NCBI GenBank assembly: GCA_041649275.1
Contig: JBAZNL010000003.1
Coordinates: forward strand, 1 to 64,000
Direction of reading: 5' to 3'
From: Candidatus Izemoplasmatales bacterium
Lineage (GTDB): Bacteria > Bacillota_I > Bacilli_A > Izemoplasmatales > Hujiaoplasmataceae
Length of the DNA stretch: 64,000 nt
The notes under the pieces were generated by a model, which saw nothing but the letters and a program-made list of their open reading frames with translations, was not told the DNA's origin and did no database searches. Positions 52,018 through 60,701 of this stretch are shown here, piece by piece. Position numbers and translations under genes: made by a program. Every line of letters starts with the position of its first letter. The first letter of the stretch is position 1.

Positions 52018-52548
52018 ATGCTGGAAGTCGTGAATGCAATTCTTGATTATATTGAAAATCACCTATTTGAGGAAATCACGCTTGAAGACCTGTCGGCATA
52101 TTCCCATTACTCAAAGTTTCATCTGAGTCGGGAGTTCAATAAAATGGTCGGGACCTCCATACCGGAATACATCACAAGGCGACGACTTTCGAATGCCGCC
52201 ATCATGATTTTTGAAACGGACAAAACCATAAGCTATATTGCAAATACTCATGGCTATAACTCGGACAAGTATTTTAGCACCGTATTCAAGAAGAATTTCG
52301 GAGTATCTCCAAGTGCCTATCGAAACAACCCGGGAATGATCTATCTGTACCCAAAAAGAATGATGAAAGGAGGAGAACAAAAAACCATGAGGAGACTGGA
52401 TGATATCGTTTGTGAAGTCAATGTTTCGTCCAAAGACGACAATGAAGTTCGAGTGACCCTAAGCAACATTGAAGTCAATGGAAAAGACGTTACTTCATCC
52501 ATCGAACTTCAAGATAACGGGAACGTGAAAGTCACTTTCTTGGAATGA
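52018..52548 (+). CDS. AraC-family regulator, short paralog with internal start
   Basis: 176 residues from ATG 52018 with GGGAGAG 6 bases upstream. Tandem AraC helix-turn-helices (YSKFHLSREFNKMVGT; NSDKYFSTVFKKNFGVSPSAYR) then a 55-residue beta-like tail. AAAGGAGGAG (52366-52375) lies before an in-frame ATG (52387) that would start at MRRLDDIV, the same junction position as in the 50399 protein. The two regulators are paralogs whose tails differ. A terminator follows at 52564. Confidence 0.82.
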   Translation: MLEVVNAILDYIENHLFEEITLEDLSAYSHYSKFHLSREFNKMVGTSIPEYITRRRLSNAAIMIFETDKTISYIANTHGYNSDKYFSTVFKKNFGVSPSAYRNNPGMIYLYPKRMMKGGEQKTMRRLDDIVCEVNVSSKDDNEVRVTLSNIEVNGKDVTSSIELQDNGNVKVTFLE

Positions 52549-52914
52549 ATCCATATCCGATCAAGTAGTCAAAGACGTTTGGCTACTTTTTCTTTTTATA
52601 TATCCCAACCAGTATATGTGCATCGAGAGAAACACGGATAAGGGCGAGGTGCGGCCGACAAAGGTCGTTTGAATTGATTGCGGCACGCCGACCGAATGAC
52701 TCAATGGTTCAACGGCTCCTCCTCACGAATCGATGCATCGATGATATCCACGCACGTCAGGAATGTCGAACAGCCCGCTCCTCCTCGAAACCAAGCATGG
52801 TTGCCTCATAGGCCAAATCTTGATGATCCAACCAAGAGACGTTCATGAAGCCGTTTGACCAATTCGAAGTGTGTCGAATGGCGTTTGATGTTTCTCTTTT
52901 TCCATGTTATCGGC
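52549..52914 (+). other. Gene-less stretch
   Basis: Apart from the terminator at 52564-52597 nothing was recognised here; GC content rises in the middle (52640-52760), with no ORF of conviction on either strand. Confidence 0.4.
52564..52597 (+). terminator. Terminator of the short AraC-type gene
   Basis: AGTAG / CTACT stem extended by wobble pairs, then TTTTTCTTTTT. Confidence 0.65.
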
Positions 52915-52943
52915 TTTACATTTTTGATGAGACATAGTACAAT
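52915..52943 (+). promoter_or_regulatory. Promoter of the BlaI-type/S41 operon
   Basis: TTTACA, 17 bases, TACAAT; the start of transcription would fall within the operator at 52953. Confidence 0.75.
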
Positions 52944-52952
52944 ATGAACATC

Positions 52953-52968
52953 GACTACATTTGTAGTC
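52953..52968. promoter_or_regulatory. BlaI/MecI-type operator
   Basis: GACTACA-TT-TGTAGTC, a perfect 16-base inverted repeat with the TACA..TGTA core of BlaI/MecI operators, 9 bases after the -10. The gene that follows encodes a BlaI-type repressor, so self-repression is strongly implied. Confidence 0.8.
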
Positions 52969-52990
52969 AGAAATAGAGAGGCTATCAAAC

Positions 52991-53926
52991 ATGATCAAGC
53001 TTACCGACGCCGAATGGCAGGTCATGCGTATTGTTTGGGAAAGACAACCGGTAACGGCAAATGAAGCGACCCAGGATTTGTATGAATCCCAGGCCTGGAC
53101 CATCAGCACCGTCAAGACGCTGTTGTCAAGACTCGTGGATAAAGGATTGATCCAGGCTGAACCTCAAGGAAAGAAGTACCTCTACCAAGCGATTTGGACC
53201 GAACGCGAATGCGTCATATCGGAAATGAAACAGGCGTTGCATCGAATCTATGGCGGACATCTGCGATATCAATCCAACCGATTTGCTTTCTTTGGTGCGC
53301 AATTGAACACGGATTTGAAGGATTTCGCTTCGTTTCTGGAAGACAGGACGGATCGAATCGAAAATCGATACGCGTTCAAGATGGATGAGAGACAAGAAAT
53401 CATCATGTATCGGACGAAAGCACGAATGCATTCGGCATTGGGTCTGGCAGACGCACCGGAATGGCTCCGTGCCGCCTGGGTATGGGACATCATCCATTTG
53501 GCTCCCGAAGACAGCTTTGACGACATCCAATTCAAGGCCGCCGCATTGTTCGTGTGGATGCAAAGAGTCATTTTCAGTGTGAACTCATCCGCACCCTACT
53601 GGTTATCTCAAGGAATTGCGGCATTTGAGAGCGACCTTATCAATCCTTCTCGCCTTGCGAAGACGATGGAATCGCTGCTGCCAACTCTCCGTCAAGATGC
53701 CGTGCTGAATCTTGGCAATCATTATGAACTGTTCCGTCTTCAGGGGGGTTATGAGTTGACGACGACGGCTGTTCAATTCATCGTCAGGACATTTGGATGG
53801 GACAGACTCGTAGAATTCGTGAAACATCCGGATGCATATGAGGAATTGTTCCATCTTTCTCAGGACGATTTCTGGCATGAATGGTTCAAGCAAGTCGACA
53901 CAGAGTATTCAGGGAAGGAATCCTAA
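52991..53926 (+). CDS. BlaI-type repressor fused to a degenerate gluzincin (peptidase MA-like) domain
   Basis: 311 residues. The N-terminal 75 residues (LTDAEWQVMRIVWERQPVTA, then TVKTLLSRLVDKGLI) are a complete BlaI/MecI/CopY winged helix. The C-terminal part (about 95-305) resembles peptidase MA-like gluzincins: YWLSQGIAAFE stands where WL.EGLAE is found, and the end GWDRLVEFVKHP...LSQDDFWHEWF fits. But the HExxH position (about 185-195, ALFVWMQRVIF) has lost both His and Glu, so it should be inactive and may act as a sensor. AGAGAG precedes the ATG. The S41 lipoprotein starts two bases after its stop. Confidence 0.8.
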   Translation: MIKLTDAEWQVMRIVWERQPVTANEATQDLYESQAWTISTVKTLLSRLVDKGLIQAEPQGKKYLYQAIWTERECVISEMKQALHRIYGGHLRYQSNRFAFFGAQLNTDLKDFASFLEDRTDRIENRYAFKMDERQEIIMYRTKARMHSALGLADAPEWLRAAWVWDIIHLAPEDSFDDIQFKAAALFVWMQRVIFSVNSSAPYWLSQGIAAFESDLINPSRLAKTMESLLPTLRQDAVLNLGNHYELFRLQGGYELTTTAVQFIVRTFGWDRLVEFVKHPDAYEELFHLSQDDFWHEWFKQVDTEYSGKES

Positions 53927-53928
53927 CC

Positions 53929-55422
53929 ATGATCACAAGAACGCTCAGAATGATCGTGATTTATGCGATTTGTATCTTTGCGATGGGTTGTACGGCCATT
54001 TCTACGACATCCACTGCCTCGATGACGAATTCCACCACCTCGACCACGACATCGTCAACCACCACCTCAACCACGACAGCGCCGACCACGGCGACGACTA
54101 CGACAACGCCGACCACCACCTCATCCACGACAACGTCATCCATCACGACGACCGGAACGACTACGGTTGCGACGACTTCGGTTGTGACATTGGAGCCTGG
54201 TCATTTCCCGCTATCGAAACTACAAACTGATTACGATCAATTTGTTCGATATTTGTCATACAATCCGCAGATTTTCACCAATCGGGTCGAACTGGAGGAG
54301 GTCATCGAAAGCCAGCGGGAGTTGCTTGCGGATGGAATGACCAGCCTGGAATTCTTCCGAGTGATTACCGTGGTGATGTCAGCGATTCGGTGCGGTCATT
54401 CTTTCGTCATCATCCCGTCTGCCATTATCGGAGAAGTGTTTGACGCCGAGTCGGCGTATCCGATTGATGTACGCCTGATCGAAGGGAAACTATATGTTGT
54501 CGGGATTGATGGAGATACTCAATTGGAATTCGGGGATGAAATTGTGTCCATTGACGGTATCAGCACACAAGATGTTACGGCGGACATGATGCGATATTTG
54601 AGTGCTGACGGCGAAGGAACTGCGTACAAGACGATTGTTTTTAGCCAATACTACCTCTATTATTATCAGCTTTATCTCGCAACCGAAGAAGCTATCGATG
54701 TGGAATACATCGATGACAGTACAGGTGCCAGCCAATCGGAGACACTCACGAGAAATTGTCCGAACGTGCACGGTTGGGTTCAAGAGGAACCGTTTGAAGC
54801 AACGTACGAAGATGATGTCGCGATCATGACCTTACGGACCTTTTATCCAGAATATCCGTACACCTTGACGGATTTCTACCTGTTCTTTGAGGAATTCTTT
54901 CAAACGGTTGCGTCTCAGGGCATTCATAAAATGATTCTGGACATCCGTGGAAACGGAGGCGGAGATCCGCGAGTTGCCAGTCGGCTGCTTTCGTATCTGC
55001 TGCCTGAACCGGCACCCTACTTCGCACCGGAAAGCCCGAATTACTATACTGGGCTCAAAGACCGCGTTCCCCTTTCTGAACCACATTATGATGGAAGACT
55101 CGCCACGCTTGCAGACGCGTTTTGTTTTTCTACCTGTGGACATTTCGCCTCGTTATTACAATTTCACCAGGTGGGAGTCATCATCGGCGAGGAAACCGGC
55201 GGTGGATACACCTGTTCCGATACCTCAAGGAATTTTACCCTGTCGAACACGATGATGCAAATACGAACGTCGACAACTCAATGGACCGTCGCCGTGGAAG
55301 ACATGACGAAGGGAAGGGGAGCCCTTCCAAGCATCCATGCCTATATGAGCCTTGAAGATTACCGAGATGAAGTCGATCGTGTTTACCTTACGGGAATCGA
55401 GTGGCTGAACGAGCAGGAATGA
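53929..55422 (+). CDS. S41-family peptidase lipoprotein
   Basis: 497 residues from ATG 53929 with GGGAAGGA upstream. Lipobox FAMGC (Cys about 20), then a 65-residue almost pure Ser/Thr linker (wall-spanning spacer), a TRI-like helical part, a PDZ-like segment (VVGIDGDTQLEFGDEIVSID) and an S41 core: LDIRGNGGGDPRVA, catalytic Ser in ADAFCFSTCGHF (Ser401) and IIGEETGGG. Expected to process secreted proteins or cell-wall-linked peptides. Coupled to the BlaI-type repressor, so regulated by it. AT-rich. Confidence 0.85.
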   Translation: MITRTLRMIVIYAICIFAMGCTAISTTSTASMTNSTTSTTTSSTTTSTTTAPTTATTTTTPTTTSSTTTSSITTTGTTTVATTSVVTLEPGHFPLSKLQTDYDQFVRYLSYNPQIFTNRVELEEVIESQRELLADGMTSLEFFRVITVVMSAIRCGHSFVIIPSAIIGEVFDAESAYPIDVRLIEGKLYVVGIDGDTQLEFGDEIVSIDGISTQDVTADMMRYLSADGEGTAYKTIVFSQYYLYYYQLYLATEEAIDVEYIDDSTGASQSETLTRNCPNVHGWVQEEPFEATYEDDVAIMTLRTFYPEYPYTLTDFYLFFEEFFQTVASQGIHKMILDIRGNGGGDPRVASRLLSYLLPEPAPYFAPESPNYYTGLKDRVPLSEPHYDGRLATLADAFCFSTCGHFASLLQFHQVGVIIGEETGGGYTCSDTSRNFTLSNTMMQIRTSTTQWTVAVEDMTKGRGALPSIHAYMSLEDYRDEVDRVYLTGIEWLNEQE

Positions 55423-55460
55423 TTACGAAATTCACGACAATATTACAAAAGGAGAATGAA

Positions 55461-56228
55461 ATGAATGAAGTAACGAATAACATTGAAAAGTACTACCACA
55501 TTTTCAATACATTTGAACCGTTCAACAATTTCGTCAAGTATGCGATTAGGGATCATCGACCACAAATATTCGTTGACGATGAAGAACATTGCAAATGCGC
55601 AATCCTATATTTGAAGCCCGCCTATTTCATAATTGGAGAGCCGCGCGTTGAATATGCTGAAGGTGTCTTCAACCTGTTTCATAAAGACTCGTGGATCATT
55701 GCACAGTCGGAGCTTTGGAAGCAGGCCATAGAAGCATATTTCAAAGATCATGTCGCGACACACCCTAGAGTGCTTTTCAACTCCAGTTCACTGAACGTGG
55801 ACCATATCATCAAGCAAAGAAAAGAAATGCCATCGGGGCTTTCGATCGTTCCGATTGAAAAGAAACACATCGAATCAGGCATGATTAATCATGATGTAAT
55901 TCAAAGATTCTTTACAAAGAGCGATTTTTTGGAAAACGGTTTTGGCTTTGCCCTCGTGGGTGAAGATGGGAAATGTGAAGGATTCTCTTTGACGAATTAT
56001 CCGGTGATTGGAAAGGATATCGAACTGTATTTCAGAGTCGGGTATGATACATATCCCGACTATCGCTCGAAAGGGATGGGAACCAACCTGTGTACCTATT
56101 TCATCGAAGAAGCATTCAGGCGTGGGTATAATCCGGTCTGGGATTCCGCAAACGATATATCATCCCACATCGCCAAAAAACTCGGGTACATCGCGGAAAA
56201 GGAATGGTATATGTATCATATTCTATAA
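55461..56228 (+). CDS. GNAT acetyltransferase (ZmaR/PF12746-like)
   Basis: 255 residues from the ATG at 55461, with AAAGGAG 6 bases before it. The C-terminal half has the acetyl-CoA-binding YRSKGMGTNLCTYFIEEA and NPVWDSANDISSHIAKKLGY, as in the GNAT_acetyltran family that includes zwittermicin-resistance enzymes. The N-terminal half (about 1-120) is specific to that group. Possibly inactivates a small amine toxin. Lies 38 bases after the S41 gene. Confidence 0.82.
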   Translation: MNEVTNNIEKYYHIFNTFEPFNNFVKYAIRDHRPQIFVDDEEHCKCAILYLKPAYFIIGEPRVEYAEGVFNLFHKDSWIIAQSELWKQAIEAYFKDHVATHPRVLFNSSSLNVDHIIKQRKEMPSGLSIVPIEKKHIESGMINHDVIQRFFTKSDFLENGFGFALVGEDGKCEGFSLTNYPVIGKDIELYFRVGYDTYPDYRSKGMGTNLCTYFIEEAFRRGYNPVWDSANDISSHIAKKLGYIAEKEWYMYHIL

Positions 56229-56278
56229 CCGGTTGAGAAAAAGCGGATTGCTGCCGAAAATCCAAGGGAGTAAGTGGA

Positions 56279-57217
56279 ATGAAGAAATTGATTCTGTTCG
56301 TTTGTATGATCTGCTTATCATTTCTACATGGATGTTTTGAAATCTCCACACACATGGATACTCTAGACACAAGCACTACCGTAATCAGCACATCATCAAT
56401 GACGACAAGTTTTGCGACTACTCAGAGTTCCGAAATCACGACTACGTTCATGAAAGCTGCTCTATTTGGCGAACCAGGCGTGACTCCGGAAATCTTCGCG
56501 CCCGGGTTCATCAGCACCGAAACGAACTTCGAATTTGCTGGTACATTTTCACCAGATTATCGATATTACTTCTTTACGCGAAGAGCTCCCGAAGGTGCAA
56601 ATCGGATTTTTTACTCAGAGTATATTGACGGACAGTGGTCACATGCGGAGCTATCACCGATCAGCGAAGATGTCGATGAATTTGAACCATTCATCACCCC
56701 CGACGGGAAAATGGTGTATTTCGGATCAATGCGTGATAATCGAAGCGATTATGCCATCTATCAAAGCGAATTTGCTAATGGCGCTTGGCAAACCCCTACA
56801 TATTGTGATAATGGATTGAATTCTGGATTCTCCATGTATGTTACTGTCTCAACATATGGGAATATCTATTTCACCGGTTTGAATGGCATTTACGTCATCA
56901 AGAATATGGAAGGGGAATTTCAATCAAGAGTATCTACGGGGATCGCAGGGGCGCATCCCTACATTTCACCAGATGAATCGTATATGTTGTTTGATAGGGA
57001 ATCCGGATCAAGCAGATACATATACATTACCATTCAGAATAATGGTCATTGGAGCACTCCCGTAAAACTGGGATCCGACATCAATCAATCCGGAGCTGAA
57101 CAATTATGCCCATCGGTAACCACAGATGGAAAGTACTTTTTCTTCAGTCGTTTTATTGAAGGTGTCAGCAATATTTACTGGGTTGATGCATCGTGTCTGG
57201 ATCAGTATCTCGATTGA
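56279..57217 (+). CDS. Lipoprotein with PD40/TolB-like beta-propeller
   Basis: 312 residues; GGGAG lies 8 bases before the ATG. Lipobox LHGC (Cys about 19), Thr-rich linker, then repeated PD40 motifs: FAGTFSPDYRYYFFTRR, FITPDGKMVYFGS, YISPDESYMLFDRES and PSVTTDGKYFFFSR, each followed by an IYW/IYY-type strand, forming a six-bladed propeller. Such proteins bind polymers or act as scaffolds; no catalytic residues known. Confidence 0.8.
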   Translation: MKKLILFVCMICLSFLHGCFEISTHMDTLDTSTTVISTSSMTTSFATTQSSEITTTFMKAALFGEPGVTPEIFAPGFISTETNFEFAGTFSPDYRYYFFTRRAPEGANRIFYSEYIDGQWSHAELSPISEDVDEFEPFITPDGKMVYFGSMRDNRSDYAIYQSEFANGAWQTPTYCDNGLNSGFSMYVTVSTYGNIYFTGLNGIYVIKNMEGEFQSRVSTGIAGAHPYISPDESYMLFDRESGSSRYIYITIQNNGHWSTPVKLGSDINQSGAEQLCPSVTTDGKYFFFSRFIEGVSNIYWVDASCLDQYLD

Positions 57218-57536
57218 TTGTCGTAACGCACCCAATCGCGCGTGATGAACCCCTGCAGAGCGGTTTTTTTTTGATTGTTCGAAGGGAGCTTCCCCTGATC
57301 CGCAATCTCGCATGTCCAGACGGCGGTAGCGCCCCGACGCAATCGTGACGAAGGGACCAAACCAAAACGAATCATAAATGATGATTGTTTTGTGAAACCT
57401 GAAATGCTATGATGGAAGTGGTTTTCATTCATCATTGGGTCGGATTCGTCAGGATGGGTCATTCAACGATTCGTTGATGTCTTGTTGATAGGAACTTCGT
57501 CGCTTTGGCGGTATTGTATGACTGGGAGGGTTGCCA
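57218..57536 (+). other. Spacer at the right border of the AT-rich block
   Basis: About 320 bases. Nothing but the promoter at 57385-57413 was recognised. A run of nine T at 57264-57272 follows a poor hairpin and might end the 56279 transcript. GC content changes within this stretch, so the island border probably lies here. Confidence 0.45.
57385..57413 (+). promoter_or_regulatory. Promoter of the Xre-membrane regulator
   Basis: TTGTTT, 17 bases, TATGAT; the leader would be about 115 bases. Confidence 0.55.
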
Positions 57537-58841
57537 ATGGAAATCGGACTGATGATCTCGAAACGAAGAAAAGAACTCGGCATGACCCAGCAGCAGCTTT
57601 CGGACCGACTCTACGTGACGGTCCAGGCGGTCAGCAAGTGGGAGACGGGAGCGGGGAATCCGGACATCCACATGATTCCGCAGATCGCGAGCGTCCTGAA
57701 TCTCGAGATCGCCCGCCTGTTCGAGAACGGTGATGGAAAGGCGGATCGCGATCAAGCCGATATCGTCGAGAAGGATCCGATCGCGGAGAGGTATGTCGCA
57801 TATCGGAAATACATCATCCTGTCCGGATTGTTCCTCATGATCGCGTTTCTGTTCTTCGGACTGTTGTATGCGGACAAACTGGACCATCACGCCTACTTGT
57901 ACGATTGGGTGATCTACGGCGGCTTCATCGTCTGCGGAATCGTCTGCTTCGGGCTGTTCTTCCTTCTGACGGCGCCCTCTCCCAGGACCGACCGGGAAGA
58001 CGATCCGAAAAGGATTCAGGAAAGGCGGAACACCAGAATCCTGGCGACCTTTCCCATCGTTCTCGTCCTCGGGGAGTACTTGTTCTTCCTGATCATGAAC
58101 GACGATTTCTATTCCCCCGTGATCGCGACGGACTTCTTCAGCTTCTTCGTGTTCACATGCGCCCTGGTTTATTATCTTCTGCCGGCGGCGATCCCGATCT
58201 TCCTCGTGTATCGCCATCCCGCGAATCGGCAGCTGCTCGTGCCGTTCTCGGTCGTCGCGCTGTTCATCCTGTGCCAGTTGGTCGACCTGAAGGTCTTCCA
58301 GAATGTCGCCGTCGTCTCCGGCACCATCCTCACGTTCGTCTGGGGCCTCCAGCTGGTGTCGCGAATGATCTTCCAGTCGATGAAGCATGCGGAACGGCGA
58401 CGGATCCGGCGGCTCCCGTTCGACCTTTTCCTGACGGTCGTCGCATTTCTTCTGGTCGTCCTGCTGTTTGCCGGAATGTTCATGAACCTTTCCGCGAGGA
58501 CCGACACGATGCTGGACGAAGTGTTGTCCGCATACACCCTGTTCAGCGTCTTCTATGTCGCCCTGTACGTCGTCACGCTTCTGTTCCATTCTTCCGATTC
58601 GCTGTTCGGACGGCTTTTCAAGAAGTCGCTCCCCGCTTCACTCCCAGAAGGAAAGGCCGTGGAATGGTTTTCGCGCCATCGAAGCATCCTGGGCTTCGCC
58701 TTCCTGACCCTCGTCGTCGTCGTCTACGTCATCCTGAGGATGCAGATCGACTTGACGAGAGCCGACGGCATCATCTGGATCGGGATCGCCTCGCTGATGG
58801 CGACGATCCTGATCGACGCCCGGCTCGGTCCGACACGGTGA
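57537..58841 (+). CDS. Xre-family regulator fused to a membrane domain
   Basis: 434 residues, ATG at 57537 with GGGAGGG 6 bases upstream. Residues 1-65 are an HTH_3 (SKRRKELGMTQQQLSDRLYV, VQAVSKWETG, PQIASVLNLEIARLF). The rest has about ten membrane helices with short loops. Such one-component membrane-bound Xre regulators are common in Firmicutes and Mollicutes relatives and probably react to envelope or membrane state. The following lipoprotein gene, 43 bases on, may be its target or partner. Confidence 0.85.
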   Translation: MEIGLMISKRRKELGMTQQQLSDRLYVTVQAVSKWETGAGNPDIHMIPQIASVLNLEIARLFENGDGKADRDQADIVEKDPIAERYVAYRKYIILSGLFLMIAFLFFGLLYADKLDHHAYLYDWVIYGGFIVCGIVCFGLFFLLTAPSPRTDREDDPKRIQERRNTRILATFPIVLVLGEYLFFLIMNDDFYSPVIATDFFSFFVFTCALVYYLLPAAIPIFLVYRHPANRQLLVPFSVVALFILCQLVDLKVFQNVAVVSGTILTFVWGLQLVSRMIFQSMKHAERRRIRRLPFDLFLTVVAFLLVVLLFAGMFMNLSARTDTMLDEVLSAYTLFSVFYVALYVVTLLFHSSDSLFGRLFKKSLPASLPEGKAVEWFSRHRSILGFAFLTLVVVVYVILRMQIDLTRADGIIWIGIASLMATILIDARLGPTR

Positions 58842-58884
58842 ACGCACAAACGAAGACCGACACATCGCTCGAAGGAGGAGTCAA

Positions 58885-60216
58885 ATGGGAAATCATTCGT
58901 TAAGAAGATTCGCATGGGCCGTGGCAATCGTCTCCTTGGGATTCCTGATGTCGTCGTGCGACCTGATGCTGCTGGATCCGGTCGCCACCGCCACGACGCT
59001 GTTCCCCATCGATGAACTCGAAGCGCCTCAAATGACCTACAACACGATCGACCAGACATTCCGTTGGGAAGCCGTCGAGAATGCGTCCGAGTATCAGATC
59101 TATGTCGACAACGTCCTGCGGATGACGACCACGGAACTGACGTGTTCGATCGACTTCAACGACTATCTGGTTTCGCATCTGGTCGGCATTCGTGCGATAC
59201 CGACGGATTTCGACCTTCATGCGCCTTCGATCGTCCGAACCATCTCGTTTTCATCTCCGTTATCCTCCTACGACCACATATGGGTGAGCACCGACCCCTG
59301 GACGACCAATACGATTCCGGCGGACGCGTATGGCAATTGCGTCTACCTGTTCACGCCGGAATACGAATCCGATTACCACCTTACGCTACGGTTCGTCTCG
59401 GCTCCGGAGGGATGGACCGGGTTGCCGCTTCATTGGAACAATCCGGAAACCCAGCGACCGGAACAACTCGACGCGAACGACGACGGCACCTACGATGTCC
59501 ACCTCTATCCGGACACGACGTACCTGTTCGTCCTCTACGACGTGCCGTCTCCGATGACGGCGAAACTCGAAGTGGATTATCGTTTCGCGTATTCGGAGAA
59601 TGAATCGGAGATCTTTTCGCTCGCTCCCGAAGAGCGGCAGGTGCTCAAACTGGATGCCCGTGACGTCGGGTTCTATGCGTATGTGAGCGAAGACAATGTC
59701 CAGGTGATCATGCAGGCTTATGATCCCGCCGGAAACCAACTCGGCGGGTGGTACGGGTATGCATTCTTCGAGATCAGGGAGCATGATGTGCTGCCCGACG
59801 CTCCGTATGAACTTCATCTCTGGAATCCCGCAGATGTCGCCGTCGAATTCCGCATCCTGAAGTTGGACATGTCGCATCGGACTTTGGAACCGAACCGGGA
59901 ATTCGAGTTTCAAACGTCGAATCACGTGGAGGTTTTGGCGATTCCGACCGGTTTTGCCGGTTATTCGGCTTCCATCAAATACATTTATTTCAGATTCTCG
60001 GATCTCCATCAAAGCATCGAATTCGTCAATTGGCAGAATCACTACACATATCCGGAAGGGAACCAACGGTCGCCGAATGACGGCGAACGGCTTTACGAAC
60101 TGATGATCAACTGCGGGTACACGACATATATCATCATTCAACCTTGGAACAATTACCTTCCGGAATACAACGGTACGGTTTTTGTGACCATCACACTGAC
60201 CGACCCGATTGGATAG
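58885..60216 (+). CDS. Lipoprotein with FN3-like domain, function unknown
   Basis: 443 residues; AGGAGGAG precedes the ATG. Signal peptide with lipobox LMSSC (Cys about 25). Residues 45-120 form an FN3-like fold (LEAPQMTYNTIDQTFRWEAV, YQIYVDN). The remaining 300 residues are beta-rich with Trp/Tyr/Asp content like bacterial pre-peptidase (PPC)-type sandwiches: DHIWVSTDPWTT, YHLTLRFVSAPE. No enzyme motif. Probably co-transcribed with the Xre-membrane gene. Confidence 0.75.
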   Translation: MGNHSLRRFAWAVAIVSLGFLMSSCDLMLLDPVATATTLFPIDELEAPQMTYNTIDQTFRWEAVENASEYQIYVDNVLRMTTTELTCSIDFNDYLVSHLVGIRAIPTDFDLHAPSIVRTISFSSPLSSYDHIWVSTDPWTTNTIPADAYGNCVYLFTPEYESDYHLTLRFVSAPEGWTGLPLHWNNPETQRPEQLDANDDGTYDVHLYPDTTYLFVLYDVPSPMTAKLEVDYRFAYSENESEIFSLAPEERQVLKLDARDVGFYAYVSEDNVQVIMQAYDPAGNQLGGWYGYAFFEIREHDVLPDAPYELHLWNPADVAVEFRILKLDMSHRTLEPNREFEFQTSNHVEVLAIPTGFAGYSASIKYIYFRFSDLHQSIEFVNWQNHYTYPEGNQRSPNDGERLYELMINCGYTTYIIIQPWNNYLPEYNGTVFVTITLTDPIG

Positions 60217-60444
60217 GCCGTTTCATCGGGTCAACCGGCGAAGCAGGTCAAAGGGCGCGAAAATCGGACCCGGCCGCTTCCTCGCGTTCGATCCGGATCG
60301 CGGTTGAATCGTCACCCTTGCTGAGCGACCATTCCACTTGTTTTCCATCCCCGGGCATTCCCTTTTCCGCCGAAACGCGGTATAATATCCTTGAACCGCG
60401 GCCGTGACGGCCGTCGGCATCGCAGGACAAAGGAAGTGACGATC
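60217..60444 (+). promoter_or_regulatory. Spacer with the -10 box of the small Lys-rich gene
   Basis: TATAAT at about 60382-60387 with TTCCCT 17 bases before, 60 bases upstream of the GTG start at 60445. The rest shows nothing. Confidence 0.45.
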
Positions 60445-60594
60445 GTGGACAAGAACGACAAGGCGAAAAACGACAAGCTGACGATGAAGAAGAAGGCCGA
60501 CAAGAACAACCCCAAGCTGAAGAAGCCCTTCATCGCCGGCGTTTCCGAGCCTGAACAGTCGCACAGCAAGAAGCCGAAGAAGACCTATGAATGA
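60445..60594 (+). CDS. Small Lys-rich protein
   Basis: 49 residues from a GTG at 60445, 8 bases after AAAGGAAG. Sequence is almost all Lys, Asp, Asn and Pro with a short hydrophobic centre (LKKPFIAGVSEPEQS). It has its own -10 box and a terminator directly after, which favours a real gene. Could bind nucleic acid or ribosome; function unknown. Confidence 0.6.
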   Translation: MDKNDKAKNDKLTMKKKADKNNPKLKKPFIAGVSEPEQSHSKKPKKTYE

Positions 60595-60606
60595 ACCCGA
60601 TCGAAC

Positions 60607-60644
60607 AAGCGTCCCTTCCCATCGAGGAAAGGACGCTTTCTATT
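60607..60644 (+). terminator. Terminator of the small Lys-rich gene
   Basis: AAGCGTCC / GGACGCTT outer and TTCC / GGAA inner stems, then TTCTATTT. Confidence 0.75.
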
Positions 60645-60650
60645 TGATGG

Positions 60651-60681
60651 AAAAGCCGTCCGGTCGAGTCGACCGGACGGC
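60651..60681 (-). terminator. Terminator of the PAS-GGDEF gene
   Basis: Perfect 13-bp stem GCCGTCCGGTCGA and complement; four T on the minus strand. Confidence 0.8.
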
Positions 60682-60701
60682 TGATGGAAGGAAGGTTCGT
60701 C

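Noticed and set aside
54000..54190. Thr-codon-rich simple repeat taken as a possible repeat array or CRISPR
   Set aside because: It encodes the Ser/Thr linker of the S41 lipoprotein in frame; units are irregular ACC/ACG/TCA codons without spacers.
57104..57313. Minus-strand ORFs at the end of the PD40 lipoprotein
   Set aside because: No ribosome sites and no coding character; they overlap a well-supported plus-strand gene.
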